Shown: piece by piece, positions 1-10,586 of the stretch
Layout: every line of letters starts with the position of its first letter
Numbering within the stretch: position 1 is the stretch's first letter
Assembly (NCBI GenBank): GCA_001599715.1
Contig: BCHU01000003.1
Location: 1,054,001 to 1,118,000 of the forward strand
Origin: Phaeotremella fagi
Lineage: Eukaryota > Basidiomycota > Tremellomycetes > Tremellales > Phaeotremellaceae
DNA length: 64,000 bases
Reading direction: 5' to 3'
Program-made: the position numbers and the translations under genes
The notes under the pieces: generated by a model
The model's database searches: none
What the model saw: the letters and a program-made list of their open reading frames with translations, nothing else
Told to the model about the DNA's origin: nothing

Positions 1-181
1 TTCTTGTTCGCGAACTCCTCAATGCTGAAGACGATGATGAGGCGGCATGTGAATTGTAAGCTACCAATCGACTCTACCCAAAATCACCCCTATTAACAAG
101 TACCCCAATTTTCTCAGGCTCAAATATCCGATCATTTTTGAGCACAAGATGCGCATAATGCAAGACAGCAATAAAAGATGA
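1..181 (+). CDS. 3' end of an unknown gene (partial)
   Basis: The window opens inside a coding exon. Frame 3 reads an acidic stretch containing NAEDDDEAACEL, followed at 56-117 by a well-formed intron: GTAAG donor, a CTATTAAC branch-like motif, and a TTTTCTCAG acceptor. The second exon (118-181) continues in phase and ends in HKMRIMQDSNKR and TGA. If the intron were not spliced, the frame would stop at once with TAA at 57-59. The good splice signals favour the two-exon reading. Too little protein is visible to name a family. Confidence 0.5.
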
Positions 182-547
182 TCTTATCTAATTTTCTCAG
201 TCATTCAAAAGTGGTCATCGACATTGACAAGTCAAATTTCCTCTATTCTGCATCATTCAATTCATCTCAGAACTAAAACATAGAATACCAAAAAAAATCA
301 ATAGAAAGAAGGAAACCTCAAATTTTTCATCACATTAAACCACTCGAAAATTCCACTCATAGATCTCCTGGTTCCATTGATGCTTGGTCAATCAATATTG
401 CTGGCGCTCATCCTCGTTAGATTTGATCAACTTTCGTACATTCTATTACATAAATCTTTATTGTATATAGTATATTCCGATCAATGAATTTTAGTATCAT
501 TACATATTATCAAGAACGAATCCTACTACCTAGTGAAGTACCGTATA
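182..547. other. Intergenic, tail-to-tail
   Basis: This AT-rich spacer lies between the end of a plus-strand gene and the end of a minus-strand gene, so it should hold both 3' UTRs. I see no ORF, repeat or RNA gene in it. Confidence 0.5.
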
Positions 548-1111
548 TTACCAGCTTTCGGAAGTCCAATTCATTCCCAATGTCCGCCCACCTCCTCCTC
601 CCAACATGGGACCTTGACCTACATTCGGCATCGTTTGAGGATAATTATGGGAATCATGTTGTGGGATATGTTGACCTAACGGATTAATAGTACCTCCACC
701 AGTTAACGGTAAACCATTAACCCCAGTTCCAAACCCAACTCCTACATTTCCGCCTGGGCCTGGCGAAGGCGACTGATAGCTCATACCCGGTAGACCTGAC
801 ATGTTACCCATGGAGGACATGATTGTCGACATGTTTGGATGACTACCGTTGGCAGGCGTATTCATGCCTCTTTGATTGAAATTGGAAATGGCAGCCAGAT
901 TGACTCCTTGATTGCCTCCGGATGGCGAATTGGTGTTGGTGGTTGATACATTCGAGGAGCGAAGCAGGTTAGGGTTGAATCCTGGATTTGTGTTCACATT
1001 CGGGTTGAAATGTGACCGACTGTTACTTGATTCCGAGGAAGAAGAATCTTGGGAATACAGAGGGGGCATCGTCCTCTGGGTACCTTGCTGTTGCAAATGT
1101 TGTTGTTGCAA

Positions 1112-1144
<33 letters not shown>

Positions 1145-2557
1145 CTGATGCTGAATCTGAAGCTGTTGAAGGTGGAATTGTTGTTGCGCATAAGGATTGT
1201 GAGGCGATTGGGAAATTGGGGGCGCTGCCTGGAAACCTGATTGACTTGAGCCTCCGCCATTCAATGTCATCGCCTGAGAAAGCTGACCGGGGTTGTTGCT
1301 GGATTCACGTCGATCTAGTCCCGCTGAGATTCTTCCACCACCGTGCATCTGAGAAGTATTGTCTGAGAGTCTCCTATTGATGTTGTTCTCATACCCAGGA
1401 CCATCAGAATTGTTAGCTGCCGCAGAGCCACGAATATCCTGAGATGAAGGAGTTGAGAGACCAGTTTGAGCGAGGGTAGCGTTTCGGTTTAGACGTACAG
1501 CATCATCCGTGTCTGTACCTGGCATCACATTTCTCGAATCACTCCTGTGAGCAGCTTGAGAGTGATTCGGTACCGATGATGAAGTCGTGGGAGGAAGATT
1601 TGATACGGTTGTGTTCACTTCTGTTTTGGGTTTCGGTAGATGGCTGTAGTAAAGCTTCGACGAACGATCTATCAAATATGACTGTGTATTGTAATCCCAC
1701 TGTGGCCCGCGGGCTTTCCTGGCTTGTGTCAACAGATGATTCCTACAAAAAACGGGATCAGTCAAGAGTATTTAGGATCGTGATGGAGGAAAACGGAACA
1801 CTGAATCCGGAACAAAGAATTTAAAATCGATTATCTTTACTCACCAATAGCTTGCACTCTGTTGTATAGAAGCTTTCTCTGTCTCAGGATCGGCTTTGGA
1901 CTTTGGGTACACAGGTGTTATGTTGACTATTGGCGTTGGGGGACCTGGATCGGGTGTGTCTTCGTTATCTTTGACAGAATCTACTTCCTGGGCAGTTACA
2001 ATGCCATTCGCTTCATTCTCTAACATTATCGATTCCGCCAAACGAGCCTCCTCCAGCAATCTCAGATGTTTTCGTCGTTGAGTCCAATGAAGATGAGCTA
2101 GATTTGGTAACGAACTTTCTAATTTACGCCGTTTTATCGATGCTGGCGACATGGACGACGAGAAATCTTCAGTCGGCGTTGCAGGGGTTGTGACAGGGTC
2201 CGTAGTAGATGACGATTGTAAAATGTTATCATCTGGCTGTTCTTCTTTGTTTGGTTCATCAGACGGGTAAAAAGTGAGGGCTTTGATGACAGGTAGTGAA
2301 GAAGAAGGATGGGATGGAGAATCTCGCCATGTCTTAATCTGTTCCGCGTCCATGAAAGATTCGATATCGAGGAATTGGCCTTGCTGAATCGCAATTTTCT
2401 GAGCAGTAACTAGAACATCTAAAGTTGGTCGAGATGAATCGTTGGAAAGATTATTGTTCATTTGTTTGGATGAAGAAGGTTTCGATAAAGAATGTGGTGA
2501 AGATGGAAGTAGTGGTAGATGGAGGGTAACCGTACGTGGAGGATTTGATCGAGGCAT
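548..2557 (-). CDS. Glutamine-rich protein of unknown function
   Basis: Two exons are joined by a 102-nt intron (1743-1844), which splices TG|G to give a tryptophan and continues as NHLLTQARKARGPQWDYN. The ATG at 2557 (MPRSNPPRTVTLHLPLL) is the first good start; the open frame upstream lacks an ATG in reasonable context. The N-terminal half is polar with basic patches (IKRRKLE, TQRRKHLRLLEEARLAE). The C-terminal half is low complexity, with a long glutamine run near 1090-1180 followed by Asn/Ser/Gly/Pro-rich sequence. This composition is typical of transcription-associated proteins, but I recognise no named domain, so a nuclear role is only inferred. The CAG/CAA run is a candidate for length variation. 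Confidence 0.7.
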
Positions 2558-3073
2558 GTTTGATTGTAATGTGTTTGTGCTTCGTGTTTCGTTGTAATGG
2601 ATCTGATTGGACTGGAAATATGGCGTCAAAGGAACTCCAGTAACCAGGAGAGGGGAATATCTCCAGATTTGGCGAACCGTAAGAGAGTAGCGGGTGAGGA
2701 GATCACTTGATCTCAAGGTTGAAGAGTTGATCTATCTAACACTGATATGTATATGGAAAGACGACTTCCGAGTATATAGGTAATAAAGATATGGATGTGT
2801 GGTAGTTTATGGATTGTACGAGTAAATATCAACAACGTCCTTAAGACGAGACATAGAGCCATTGAATCACGTGAGTCGAGGATATATACCACCACCGTAC
2901 CATATTATCTACATGCACCCATATTCATCACTCCATTTCTATCGTATAACCAGCAACTCAAATCTATCATATTCTAAACATCATCTCAATCATGCTAATT
3001 CAACCCCAACAACTCACTCAAATATCTCCCTCGTGTTGAAGTTGAAGCTAAAGTTGAATTTAAATTGATCAAG
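2558..3073. promoter_or_regulatory. Divergent promoter region
   Basis: About 500 bp separate the minus-strand Q-rich gene from the plus-strand MID1 gene, so the two share this upstream region. A TATA-like ATATATACC lies near 2880. No other elements are clear. Confidence 0.35.
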
Positions 3074-4939
3074 ATGAAGTTCTTCAATCCAATTTTCGTC
3101 TTCCTATTACTATTACCACCTAGTGGTGCTCAGAGTACTTCTGTGATTTCGACTGCTACCTCATCCACCAATGTTCTCACAAGCTCTGGTTCAGCAACAG
3201 TTAACGTTTCCAGGTCTTCCACTGCATCAGCTACCTCTTCCATTGCAGCTGCTGCGACACCTGTACTGTCCATCTCTGGTCTGCCTATCGTCTACACACT
3301 CCCTGCTCTCAATGCATCTCATCGTTCGCTACGTCTTTCCCTACCAGCAACATCGCCACTCTATCTAACATTAAATATCCTATCATCTCAACAAGCCAAT
3401 TCAAGCTCCCTATTACTACCAACAACACTGATTTCGACAAGCTCGCCTGTCAATTTCGTACTAGGATCGCGGTCAACTTCAGATTATTCATCTGGGGGTG
3501 TCAGAAGTAGTTCATCTGGTGCCAATCTAAAAAGTCGTTCAGGCGTAACGTGGCTCGTCTCATGGGATAAAGGATTTGGGAATTGGACATGGACAGAAAA
3601 TGATGCTATCAGCTGCCAAATCCTGTTAGGTCTTGGAATGCTCACAGATGGATCTTTGGATTCCAGTGTTACAATCGGAGACACGAGTGTCGTCGTACAA
3701 ATCCAAGCGTCGAGTAATGGTATGTGTAAATCATTTTGCTTTCCCTAACGCTATGCAGCGCCAATCAGCACTATTTCTCCAGCTGGTCCTCTTTGGGGTG
3801 ATTCAACATCAAATTCAGCGTTAATATTTTCCCCGCTATTGGCTTCTCACAAGAATATTCAGCCATCCTATCCTAATTATACTTTACCTGGGCCGCAGTT
3901 GGTAATGTCAGCGTATGAAGCACCAACGTCGACCAGTTCTCTACCATCCACCTCTTCGGCAACTGTCAATAACCCAAGCTCTTTTAGTCCGCAGTCAAAT
4001 TTAACCCTCATCATTGTACCAACTACTTCATCGCCCACCAATGATGGGCTTGATCTGTCTCTTGCAAGTGTCAAGATGGCAAATATCTCCACCGGAGGCG
4101 TAGGTTCCAAGCAGAACATGTTGGTAAATGCAACAGTAATGCCGCAATGGAACTTAGTGGGTGGCCAGGAAGGTTATAGGAGTTCTTGGGTTATCGGTGG
4201 ACTTGTTCCGAGCACCAACTATACTGCTTGGGTGTTGGATGAGTCTAATAATCGATTGAGTCAGCCTATGTGGTTTGAAACAAAAGAAGGTGAGTTGGGA
4301 CCCATGAGTAGTTTTGGTTCTATACTTACCAACTATTGCCTGCCAGACTCTTTCGCTTGCACTCTGATGCTGCCGACTCCTGAATGTCCTTCGATAGCTT
4401 ACGCTACACCTTTACCTGCGAATGCGACTTCTCCCTTGTTGCCATTATCGATCTTGCCCCAAAACATAAGCGATACCATAACGTCGTCTTTGACAGCTTT
4501 TTCTACCTCACTATCATCGACACCATGTGGTAGAGATTTTTATTCTCATGTTACCAGCTGTCTGGATTGCTATTCCTCCTACAGAGATTGGCTCTGTAGA
4601 ACAGCTGTCCCAAGGTGTGCCTCGAATTCGACCGTGTCAATTGGAAATGTACCGTCTCCGTCAACCATCTACCGCAGCCAGGCAAATCCTCGAAATCAGA
4701 TATTCGCTTCTTCCTTTGTCTTTCCTTACACAGAGATGCTCCCATGTCTCAGCACATGTAATGCTGTTGACAGATCATGTCCAGTGACTTTAAATTTTAG
4801 ATGCCCAGTCAGAACCAAAAACGGGGGTAATAGCTATGGATTTTTGGGAGACGACGATGATCAGGGTGACGGCAGTTCTGATGGGGGAGAGGTCGCTAGT
4901 GATCAATGGGGTAACCGATGGTGCAATGGTCCTACTTGA
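3074..4939 (+). CDS. MID1: Mid1-like stretch-activated calcium channel subunit
   Basis: The protein begins with a signal peptide (MKFFNPIFVFLLLLPPSGAQ), then a Ser/Thr- and N-glycosylation-rich extracellular region. The C-terminal half carries the cysteine framework known from fungal Mid1: FACTLMLPTPECPSIAYA, then CGRDFYSHVTSCLDCYSSY, DWLCRTAVPRC, and later C-rich segments (PCLSTCNAVDRSCP). Mid1 works with the pore protein Cch1 in the plasma membrane to let calcium in under stress and during mating. Intron 1 is 39 nt (3720-3758) with a CTAAC branch. A second likely intron at 4289-4345 is 57 nt, a multiple of three, and contains no stop, so retention would add 19 residues. The ATG at 3074 is chosen over an upstream in-frame TTG. 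Confidence 0.85.
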
Positions 4940-6640
4940 CGAAGCGTCTTAGAAAAATATGGCTGCTGCGATTGTATTGAATATTCATGTTTAACGACCC
5001 AAATGACGCTTTTCAGGGAAGAAGATGTCAGAGTTTCATTTGTAACCCTTCAAATAATCTTCACGCATTATTGGAATGACCATGGAGCCCACTAACATTC
5101 AACGCTCTCGCTGATAGGAAATCCGTCGACGTTCTCCCACCGTCTTTAAATGGTTTCTTGTTTGGAATTCCAATTTCAATCAGCTTCTTTTCACTTGCAG
5201 TTTACAGAGCAAAAGCGAAGTGGCGGGTGGAGTTTTTCTCAAACGGACTGTGATCGACTGACTAGCTAGCTTTGTTGGGCAGAAAGATATTCAACTCCTC
5301 CAGTCAGTTCCAATCCAAAAGACACACTTGACTTGAACTCAAATCATTTTCCGACAAAAGCGTTTGCACAAAGTGTTTCATTTCTCCCGGTCTAGTTAAT
5401 AAAGATGCGTTATGCAGGAAATTTCCAAGGAGCAGACAGAAATCCCATTCGTACCACCTACTAGTCAAGAGGATAGATACATAGGTGGATGACATTCCAT
5501 CGAAAGCTGTAATGGATTCTAGTAATTTGAATTCTTGCAACAAATAATCACAGGGCGATTCCACAGTATGTTGAAAAGTAAAGCCGGATGCGCTTTTGAC
5601 CAACACTCAATGGGAAAGCCACTCGTGATTTCCATCTCTGACACGTTCGTCGGCAGTCAAACTGAAAAGCAACATCTGTTGCTCTGGGTGCTGCTCACAA
5701 ACACAGCGACAAAGTTGTGAAAGAAAAGATACTTACAAAATAAGAAAGTTTAACCCGTTGTTTCTTCAAAGATCTGTTGAGCCGACCCACGCTATCGTCA
5801 TGTCGACGAGTGACAAAGGTAAAATATATACCTTTCAGGGGACACAGATGTCACATTGACTGTTTAACTGAGAAGCTGACTGATTCCAAAACAAGGAAAG
5901 TCTGAACCAGCATGGAATTGTCTACAGGTAAAATCTCTATAATGAGCGAGGTGAGTTCGGATGCGCACGATTCAAAGCTTAATACACTCATTCTTAGTTC
6001 AGTATGTGGGGAGCGGGCAATCATGATTGACATTGCTATCTCTTTCCCTAAGATTCCTCCAATTGTTATCCCGTTACTTTCGTCATTGCATCCTATAAAT
6101 CATGAGGTAAAGACAACCTTCATAAGAATGTTAATCCCTCATACCAATTGCAATCAAGCCAGTATCTAGTCAAAGTCACTGGCAATTTTCCATCGATAAA
6201 GATCAAACGTGATCTGCTCTAGCTAATATTGTCTACCACGTTGGGGACCTAAGTTGAACACGATTCTTATTGCACTACTTAGCTCATAAGTCTAGAATGA
6301 GAGCTTACGAGCTCAAGATAGTGTCCCCTTCATGCGACGTGTCAGCCTAGATCTTCAACGACTTGATAGTTGTTTCACAATTCAAACCCTCTTAGTAAAC
6401 ATGGACATATTATAACTGAAAATAAACAACCTACTGCTTCTACTGCCCCAGAAGCTCAAGCTGAATTGGTGGTGGAAATACCAAGCAGGTTGATGAAGGG
6501 TTTGCCATCATCATTCAGCCACTTTCAGCCAAAATCCAATCAAATTTCTCAGCAGCTAGAAAAGCTTCACTCTTCTTAACCTATGGATCAGAGACTCCAT
6601 ATAGTGCCATATACGGTATCAGACATACTGTTCTCTTATA
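4940..6640. other. Gene-poor spacer
   Basis: No convincing gene. Small ATG-started ORFs such as the 85-codon one at 5912-6169 resemble nothing I recognise and lack clear splice context. The stretch joins the end of MID1 to the LTR nest and may hold old repeat debris. Confidence 0.4.
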
Positions 6641-6646
6641 GAGTGT

Positions 6647-7146
6647 GTTGGACTAAGTAATGATTCTTATGAAGATGAAGACCAAATCTCTTGATCTAGC
6701 TTAAATTAGATCAGCCGTGCATACTCCAACAGAATTGTTCAGGTTGAAGACGCTTGTTTGTTCTACCAGAAACAGGTAATTGAAGAGTTCGAGTGACAGA
6801 AGAGACATGACTAGAAGCTTGATATCAGAAAATGAGAACAACTTCGATATTCTATCATCTGCTCATTCTCAAGTCTTCATTGACTATTTGAGAACAAACA
6901 TATTATCATTCAAAAAGGGTATATAAAGGGCATTATTTCGATCTTTATCTCTCTTCTCTTCTTTTCTTTTCTTTCAGGATCAATTATACACTTCACTTCC
7001 ACTTCTTTTTTTCCACCCAACCATCCACCCTTTTTAGAATATAGTATACACAGTGGTTCATTCTATTGTACATCTGATATCTTATTTATATCAACATCAT
7101 CATTACCTTTGTCACCAACCTCAACCTACTGTAATGAATATGTAAC
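6647..7146 (+). repeat. Degenerate LTR copy (family A-like), A1
   Basis: This segment carries the family A landmarks in order: GGGTATATAAAGGGC near 6919, a pyrimidine-rich run (CTCTTCTCTTCTTTTC), AGGATCAATTATACACTTC, the ACCCAACCATCCACCC block, ATATAGTATACACAG, and CAACCTCAACCTACT. The right part of the family is missing after that block. No target duplication was found, so the ends are uncertain. Confidence 0.5.
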
Positions 7147-7157
7147 ACGGAATCAGA

Positions 7158-7651
7158 TGTCATGAACCGCTTTAGAATTGCTTAGTAATCATCCAGTTAA
7201 AGATTGGTAATACATATTGTGGCAAAAGTACAATAGGCATCTGCCTAATAGGCATTTGCTCGTGCCTAATAGGCATTTGCCTAATAGGCATATGCTCGTG
7301 CTCGTTTGACAAGGTATAAAAAGCGGATTTTAATTATCTTTATCTCTTCTTTCTTCTTTTCTTTTCTTTAACTTTGGATCTCACAAATAGAAGGTCTGAA
7401 CCCTTCACTTCTTCATCCCTACTCCTCTTCCCTTTCAGTTCATAGTCTTAGTACATAGTTTAGCTATCTACATATATCTAGTCATACATCGTATACATTT
7501 ATATTTAGTTAATACTATTTGCCACCCACATAGTAACATCCTTTTACTTTATATCTTATCCTAGTTCAACTCCTTCCTTCCAGCAAGTCAGCGATCCTCC
7601 CAAGTCCTATCCTAGTCCATCCAACCCTAGTCCCCACCCACCTGCGTGACA
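7158..7651 (+). repeat. Solo LTR, family B, copy B1
   Basis: The element starts TGTCATGAACC and ends CCTGCGTGACA, giving TG...CA ends. Identical 5-bp flanks TCAGA lie at 7153-7157 and 7652-7656, as expected for an LTR-retrotransposon target duplication. The inside has AAGGTATAAAAAGCGG at 7311-7326, then a pyrimidine-rich stretch. Upstream of the TATA box are three perfect copies of the palindrome TGCCTAATAGGCA (7242-7254, 7263-7275, 7278-7290). There is no coding capacity. Confidence 0.85.
7242..7290. repeat. Palindromic tandem array in B1 U3
   Basis: Three copies of TGCCTAATAGGCA (arms TGCCTA/TAGGCA around a single A) lie 15-21 bp apart, with a half copy just before at 7231-7240. They end about 20 bp upstream of the TATA-like core. 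The position suggests transcription-factor sites, which is an inference. Confidence 0.75.
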
Positions 7652-7673
7652 TCAGAATACTATCATCAGATTG

Positions 7674-7996
7674 GCGTAACATCATGCTTATTTCTCTCCT
7701 CAAATTGATACTTCTACATGCTGATGAAACTTCCGCTCAGATAGTGACAATTCTGCCATTCATAAGAAAGTTTCATACAACATTCTCGTTCAGACACATA
7801 TATAGGACACTGTTCTTACTTCTTTCATTTCTTTTTCCTTAAATCTGGATCTCACAACATAATTTTTGAAGTCTTTGTTCTTCATCCCTAACCTGTACCC
7901 CTTTTTAGTTCATAGTGTTTTACTCTTTGACTTATACTATTAAGTATACAGATCTTGTTTACATTGTAGTCATTCATATTTCATTAATAATATTTG
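7674..7996 (+). repeat. Left part of interrupted family B LTR, B2
   Basis: The sequence matches family B (ATCTGGATCTCACAA, TTCTTCATCCCTA, CTTTTTAGTTCATAG, then TTAATAATATTTG) and breaks exactly at the insertion of LTR A2. The outer left border is not sharply defined; no clean TG start or target duplication is seen. Confidence 0.6.
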
Positions 7997-8533
7997 TGTT
8001 ATGACCAGCCATAACACAAGTCCTAAGTAGGGGGATTATATAAAGTTGTAAAAGGAAGGATTACATAAAATGAACCGAAGTTCATTGAACCGAAGCTCAT
8101 TGAACCTAGAGTCATTAAATCTAAGTTCATTGAACCAAAGGTCATTGAACCAAAGCTCGTTTGCTAAGGTATAAAAAGCGGATTTTATTTATCTTTATCT
8201 CTTCTTTCTTCTTTTCTTTAAGGATCAATTAATCANTTCACATCTCCAGTNNANACTTCCACTTCTTTTATCCAACCCACCCATCCACCCTTTNGTATAT
8301 AGTTTACATAGTAGTTCATAGTATCATACATCTACTATCTCTCTTTACTCATACATCATCACCTTCATCATCAACCTCAGCCTACCGGATCCTTCTAGGT
8401 TAATCATCTATATCTTATATCAGTCGACCAACTTCACAAGTCTACGAGGTACCCTTCGTCAGTAGTATCCCAAGCTTAGTAAACATTATCAGTCGTACAC
8501 GTCTCTGCTTACCTCTAGGGACGAGTCCTGACA
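7997..8533 (+). repeat. Solo LTR, family A, copy A2, nested in B2
   Basis: It starts TGTTATGACC and ends GGGACGAGTCCTGACA. The 5-bp flanks are identical (ATTTG at 7992-7996 and 8534-8538), and removing the LTR plus one flank restores the family B sequence TAATATTTGCCACTTAG. Inside are a 15-bp tandem array (8081-8155), AAGGTATAAAAAGCGG at about 8166, the pyrimidine run, and five N bases (8236, 8251, 8252, 8254, 8294). Confidence 0.9.
8081..8155. repeat. 15-bp tandem array in A2 U3
   Basis: Five consecutive 15-bp units of the type TTCATTGAACCGAAG, with one to a few changes each, follow a partial unit at 8071-8080. The array ends just before the conserved TATA-like core, the same relative place as the B1 array, but the unit sequence is unrelated. 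Confidence 0.8.
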
Positions 8534-8538
8534 ATTTG

Positions 8539-8703
8539 CCACTTAGTATATCCTTTCATAGTCACATCTATTATTATACTGTTATACTATTCTATCGTAC
8601 TTTATTACTTTATCATCACCAGTCAACCTCAAGTTTTAATCCATCCAGCAAGTCAGTGACTGATTCCCTCTTAGTCCTAGTCGTGCTAAGTCCTAGCGTT
8701 ACA
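8539..8703 (+). repeat. Right part of interrupted family B LTR, B2
   Basis: It continues the family B sequence after the A2 insertion (GCCACTTAGTATATCC, CCAGCAAGTCAGTGAC) and ends in GCGTTACA, a variant of the family B terminus GCGTGACA. Confidence 0.6.
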
Positions 8704-8919
8704 CCTACCTAACTCTTCTAGGATATTTCTATATAACGGTTCAGACGTTCTATTCGTGAAATGAAAATACTTTAACGAAGAAGCAAGAGAAAAGATTCAT
8801 AGATATAGATAATTGACTTTATCTACCTATTTGACTTGATTGTTCTCTTGTGAAATCATCAATAATTGAAGGAAAGCGGGCATCTAACTCAAATATTGAC
8901 CTTTTGGAGCATCTTTTAC

Positions 8920-9070
8920 ATACACAATCACAATCCAGCAATCCAATCTTCTTAGTATATAGTCGACGTAGAACTTCATAGTGTTGTTGAACATCTACTG
9001 TATTTTTTACCTATATCACCGCACTCTTGTTCTCGCCTCCAAGTCACCGGATCTACTATTTTCCAGGCAT
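8920..9070 (+). repeat. Decayed family A LTR fragment
   Basis: Weak but ordered similarity to family A: CAATCCAGCAATCCAATC, TTAGTATATAGTCGACGTAG, TTCATAGTGTTGTTGAACATC, and a final CCAAGTCACCGGATCTAC. No ends or target duplication can be set. Confidence 0.4.
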
Positions 9071-9307
9071 TTATAATGATCATGATTTCACTAAGGGCGA
9101 AGTATATCCACTTAAAAACAATAAAACTTAATTACATATTTAGAATTATGAACATTATAATCGCAGTAGCATTACCACAGCTACTCTATTCTATAAAGTT
9201 TTATCTGTGACTGTCTAAATTAACTTTAGCGTACTAAGGTAAAAGTGCTATGGGTGGCAAACATCAAATTCATGGTAGGTTATTATTGGGATGACTGACT
9301 CACAGTC

Positions 9308-9843
9308 TGTCACGCAGGTGGGTGGGACTAGGGTTGCATGGACTAGGATAGGACTTGGGAGGATCTCTGACCTACTGGAAGGATGGATGGAGCTGACCCA
9401 AGATAAGATATGAAGTGAAAGGATGTTATTATGTGTGCATGGCAAACAGTAATAAAATAATATACAAGTAAATGTATCTACTGTAGATAGTTAGAATGTT
9501 CGCTAAGACGACAAGCTAGAAGGGAAGAGGAGTAGGGAGGAAGAAGTGAAGTGTTCAGACCTTCTATTTGTGCGATCCAGAGGTAAGAAAAAGAGATAAA
9601 GATCTAGAAATTACGCATAAAGACCTTAGCATACGTCTGATTGAACATTGTCCCTTTGGACAATGTCTTATGGATAACGTCTAATTGGACACTAACATTA
9701 TTTGCCAATAAATCAGTTCATGTAATGACCGTGCATAAATAGGCTGCAACGGTACCACTTGACCAAAAAGTACAATATTCCATCAACGGCATTTGATTGA
9801 AATCGTATACTAGTATTCGACAGGGTCGTAACAGATCATGACA
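9308..9843 (-). repeat. Solo LTR, family B, copy B3 (reverse)
   Basis: On the plus strand it starts TGTCACGCAGGTGGG and ends GATCATGACA, the reverse complement of the family B ends. The flanks are identical CAGTC (9303-9307 and 9844-9848). The U3 side holds a perfect hairpin sequence, CATTGTCC-CTTT-GGACAATG (9646-9665). No coding sequence. Confidence 0.85.
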
Positions 9844-9848
9844 CAGTC

Positions 9849-10182
9849 ATTGATTTGGGAATTCTAAAAAGTTGAAGCATTTGGTGTTTCTTCAGGATGG
9901 AGACTCCAAACGTTTATAAGTGCACTTTGATTCTTTGACTTATATAAGTGTACCTGAATCTCACCTACATTATTGTCAGTTATAATTAGTAAATAATTAA
10001 TGATATTTGCCACTCGGTATATCCATTTTCTCTTATTACATTACTATGATATTATTATTTTATCTTATTCAATTATTTATTATCATTTATCTGCCTCAAG
10101 TCTTAGTTCACCCAGCAAGTCATCTCCTTTTAGTCCTTAGTCCTTAGTCCTTAGTCCTAGGCCCCTAGTCCGCGGCGTGACA
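9849..10182 (+). repeat. Degenerate family B LTR, B4
   Basis: It carries family B blocks: AATTAATGATATTTGCCACTC, TATATCCATTTTC, CACCCAGCAAGTCATC, a short TAGTCCT tandem, and a terminal GCGGCGTGACA. The left end is eroded and no duplicate flank was found. Confidence 0.55.
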
Positions 10183-10586
10183 TGTTGTAAACGATTATAT
10201 GGCCATGAAAAACAAGCGAGATGGAATGAATCAATATAAGGTTGGGATTTTGTTATGACCAGGTCATAACCCACATACTAGAGAGTGGATTTCATAAGAC
10301 TTAGATGGGGGAATAAAAACGAATTCTCAATGATCAAACAACCATTGGCCATTCAATCATTGATTGATTCACCATTGATTGTCCAATCATGGAGCATATG
10401 AATCGTTAGACAAGGTATATAAAGCCGGATTATTTGGATCTTTATCTCTCTTCTCGTTTTTCTCCAAGGATCAATTAATCAGTTCATTTCCACTTTTGTT
10501 ATCCAACCCACCCATCCACCCCTTTAGTATGTAGTTTACATACTAGTTCATAGTCTTATTTGTACATACTATCTAATTCATCATCA

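Noticed and set aside
912..1380. Several plus-strand ORFs opposite the Q-rich gene, one ending in poly-Cys
   Set aside because: They are shadows of the CAG/CAA repeat read in other frames.
5304..5606. 100-codon minus-strand ORF
   Set aside because: The likely start is not a good ATG context, there is no family resemblance, and it lies in a gene-poor AT-balanced spacer.
5912..6169. 85-codon plus-strand ORF starting MELSTGKISIMSEV
   Set aside because: No recognisable domain, no neighbouring exon with matching phase. It could be a remnant but cannot be supported.
7136..7659. Alternative LTR B1 borders with GAATA flanks
   Set aside because: GAATA also repeats here, but the reverse copy B3 shows the true family B ends (TGTCATGA and GCGTGACA), which place the B1 duplication at TCAGA.
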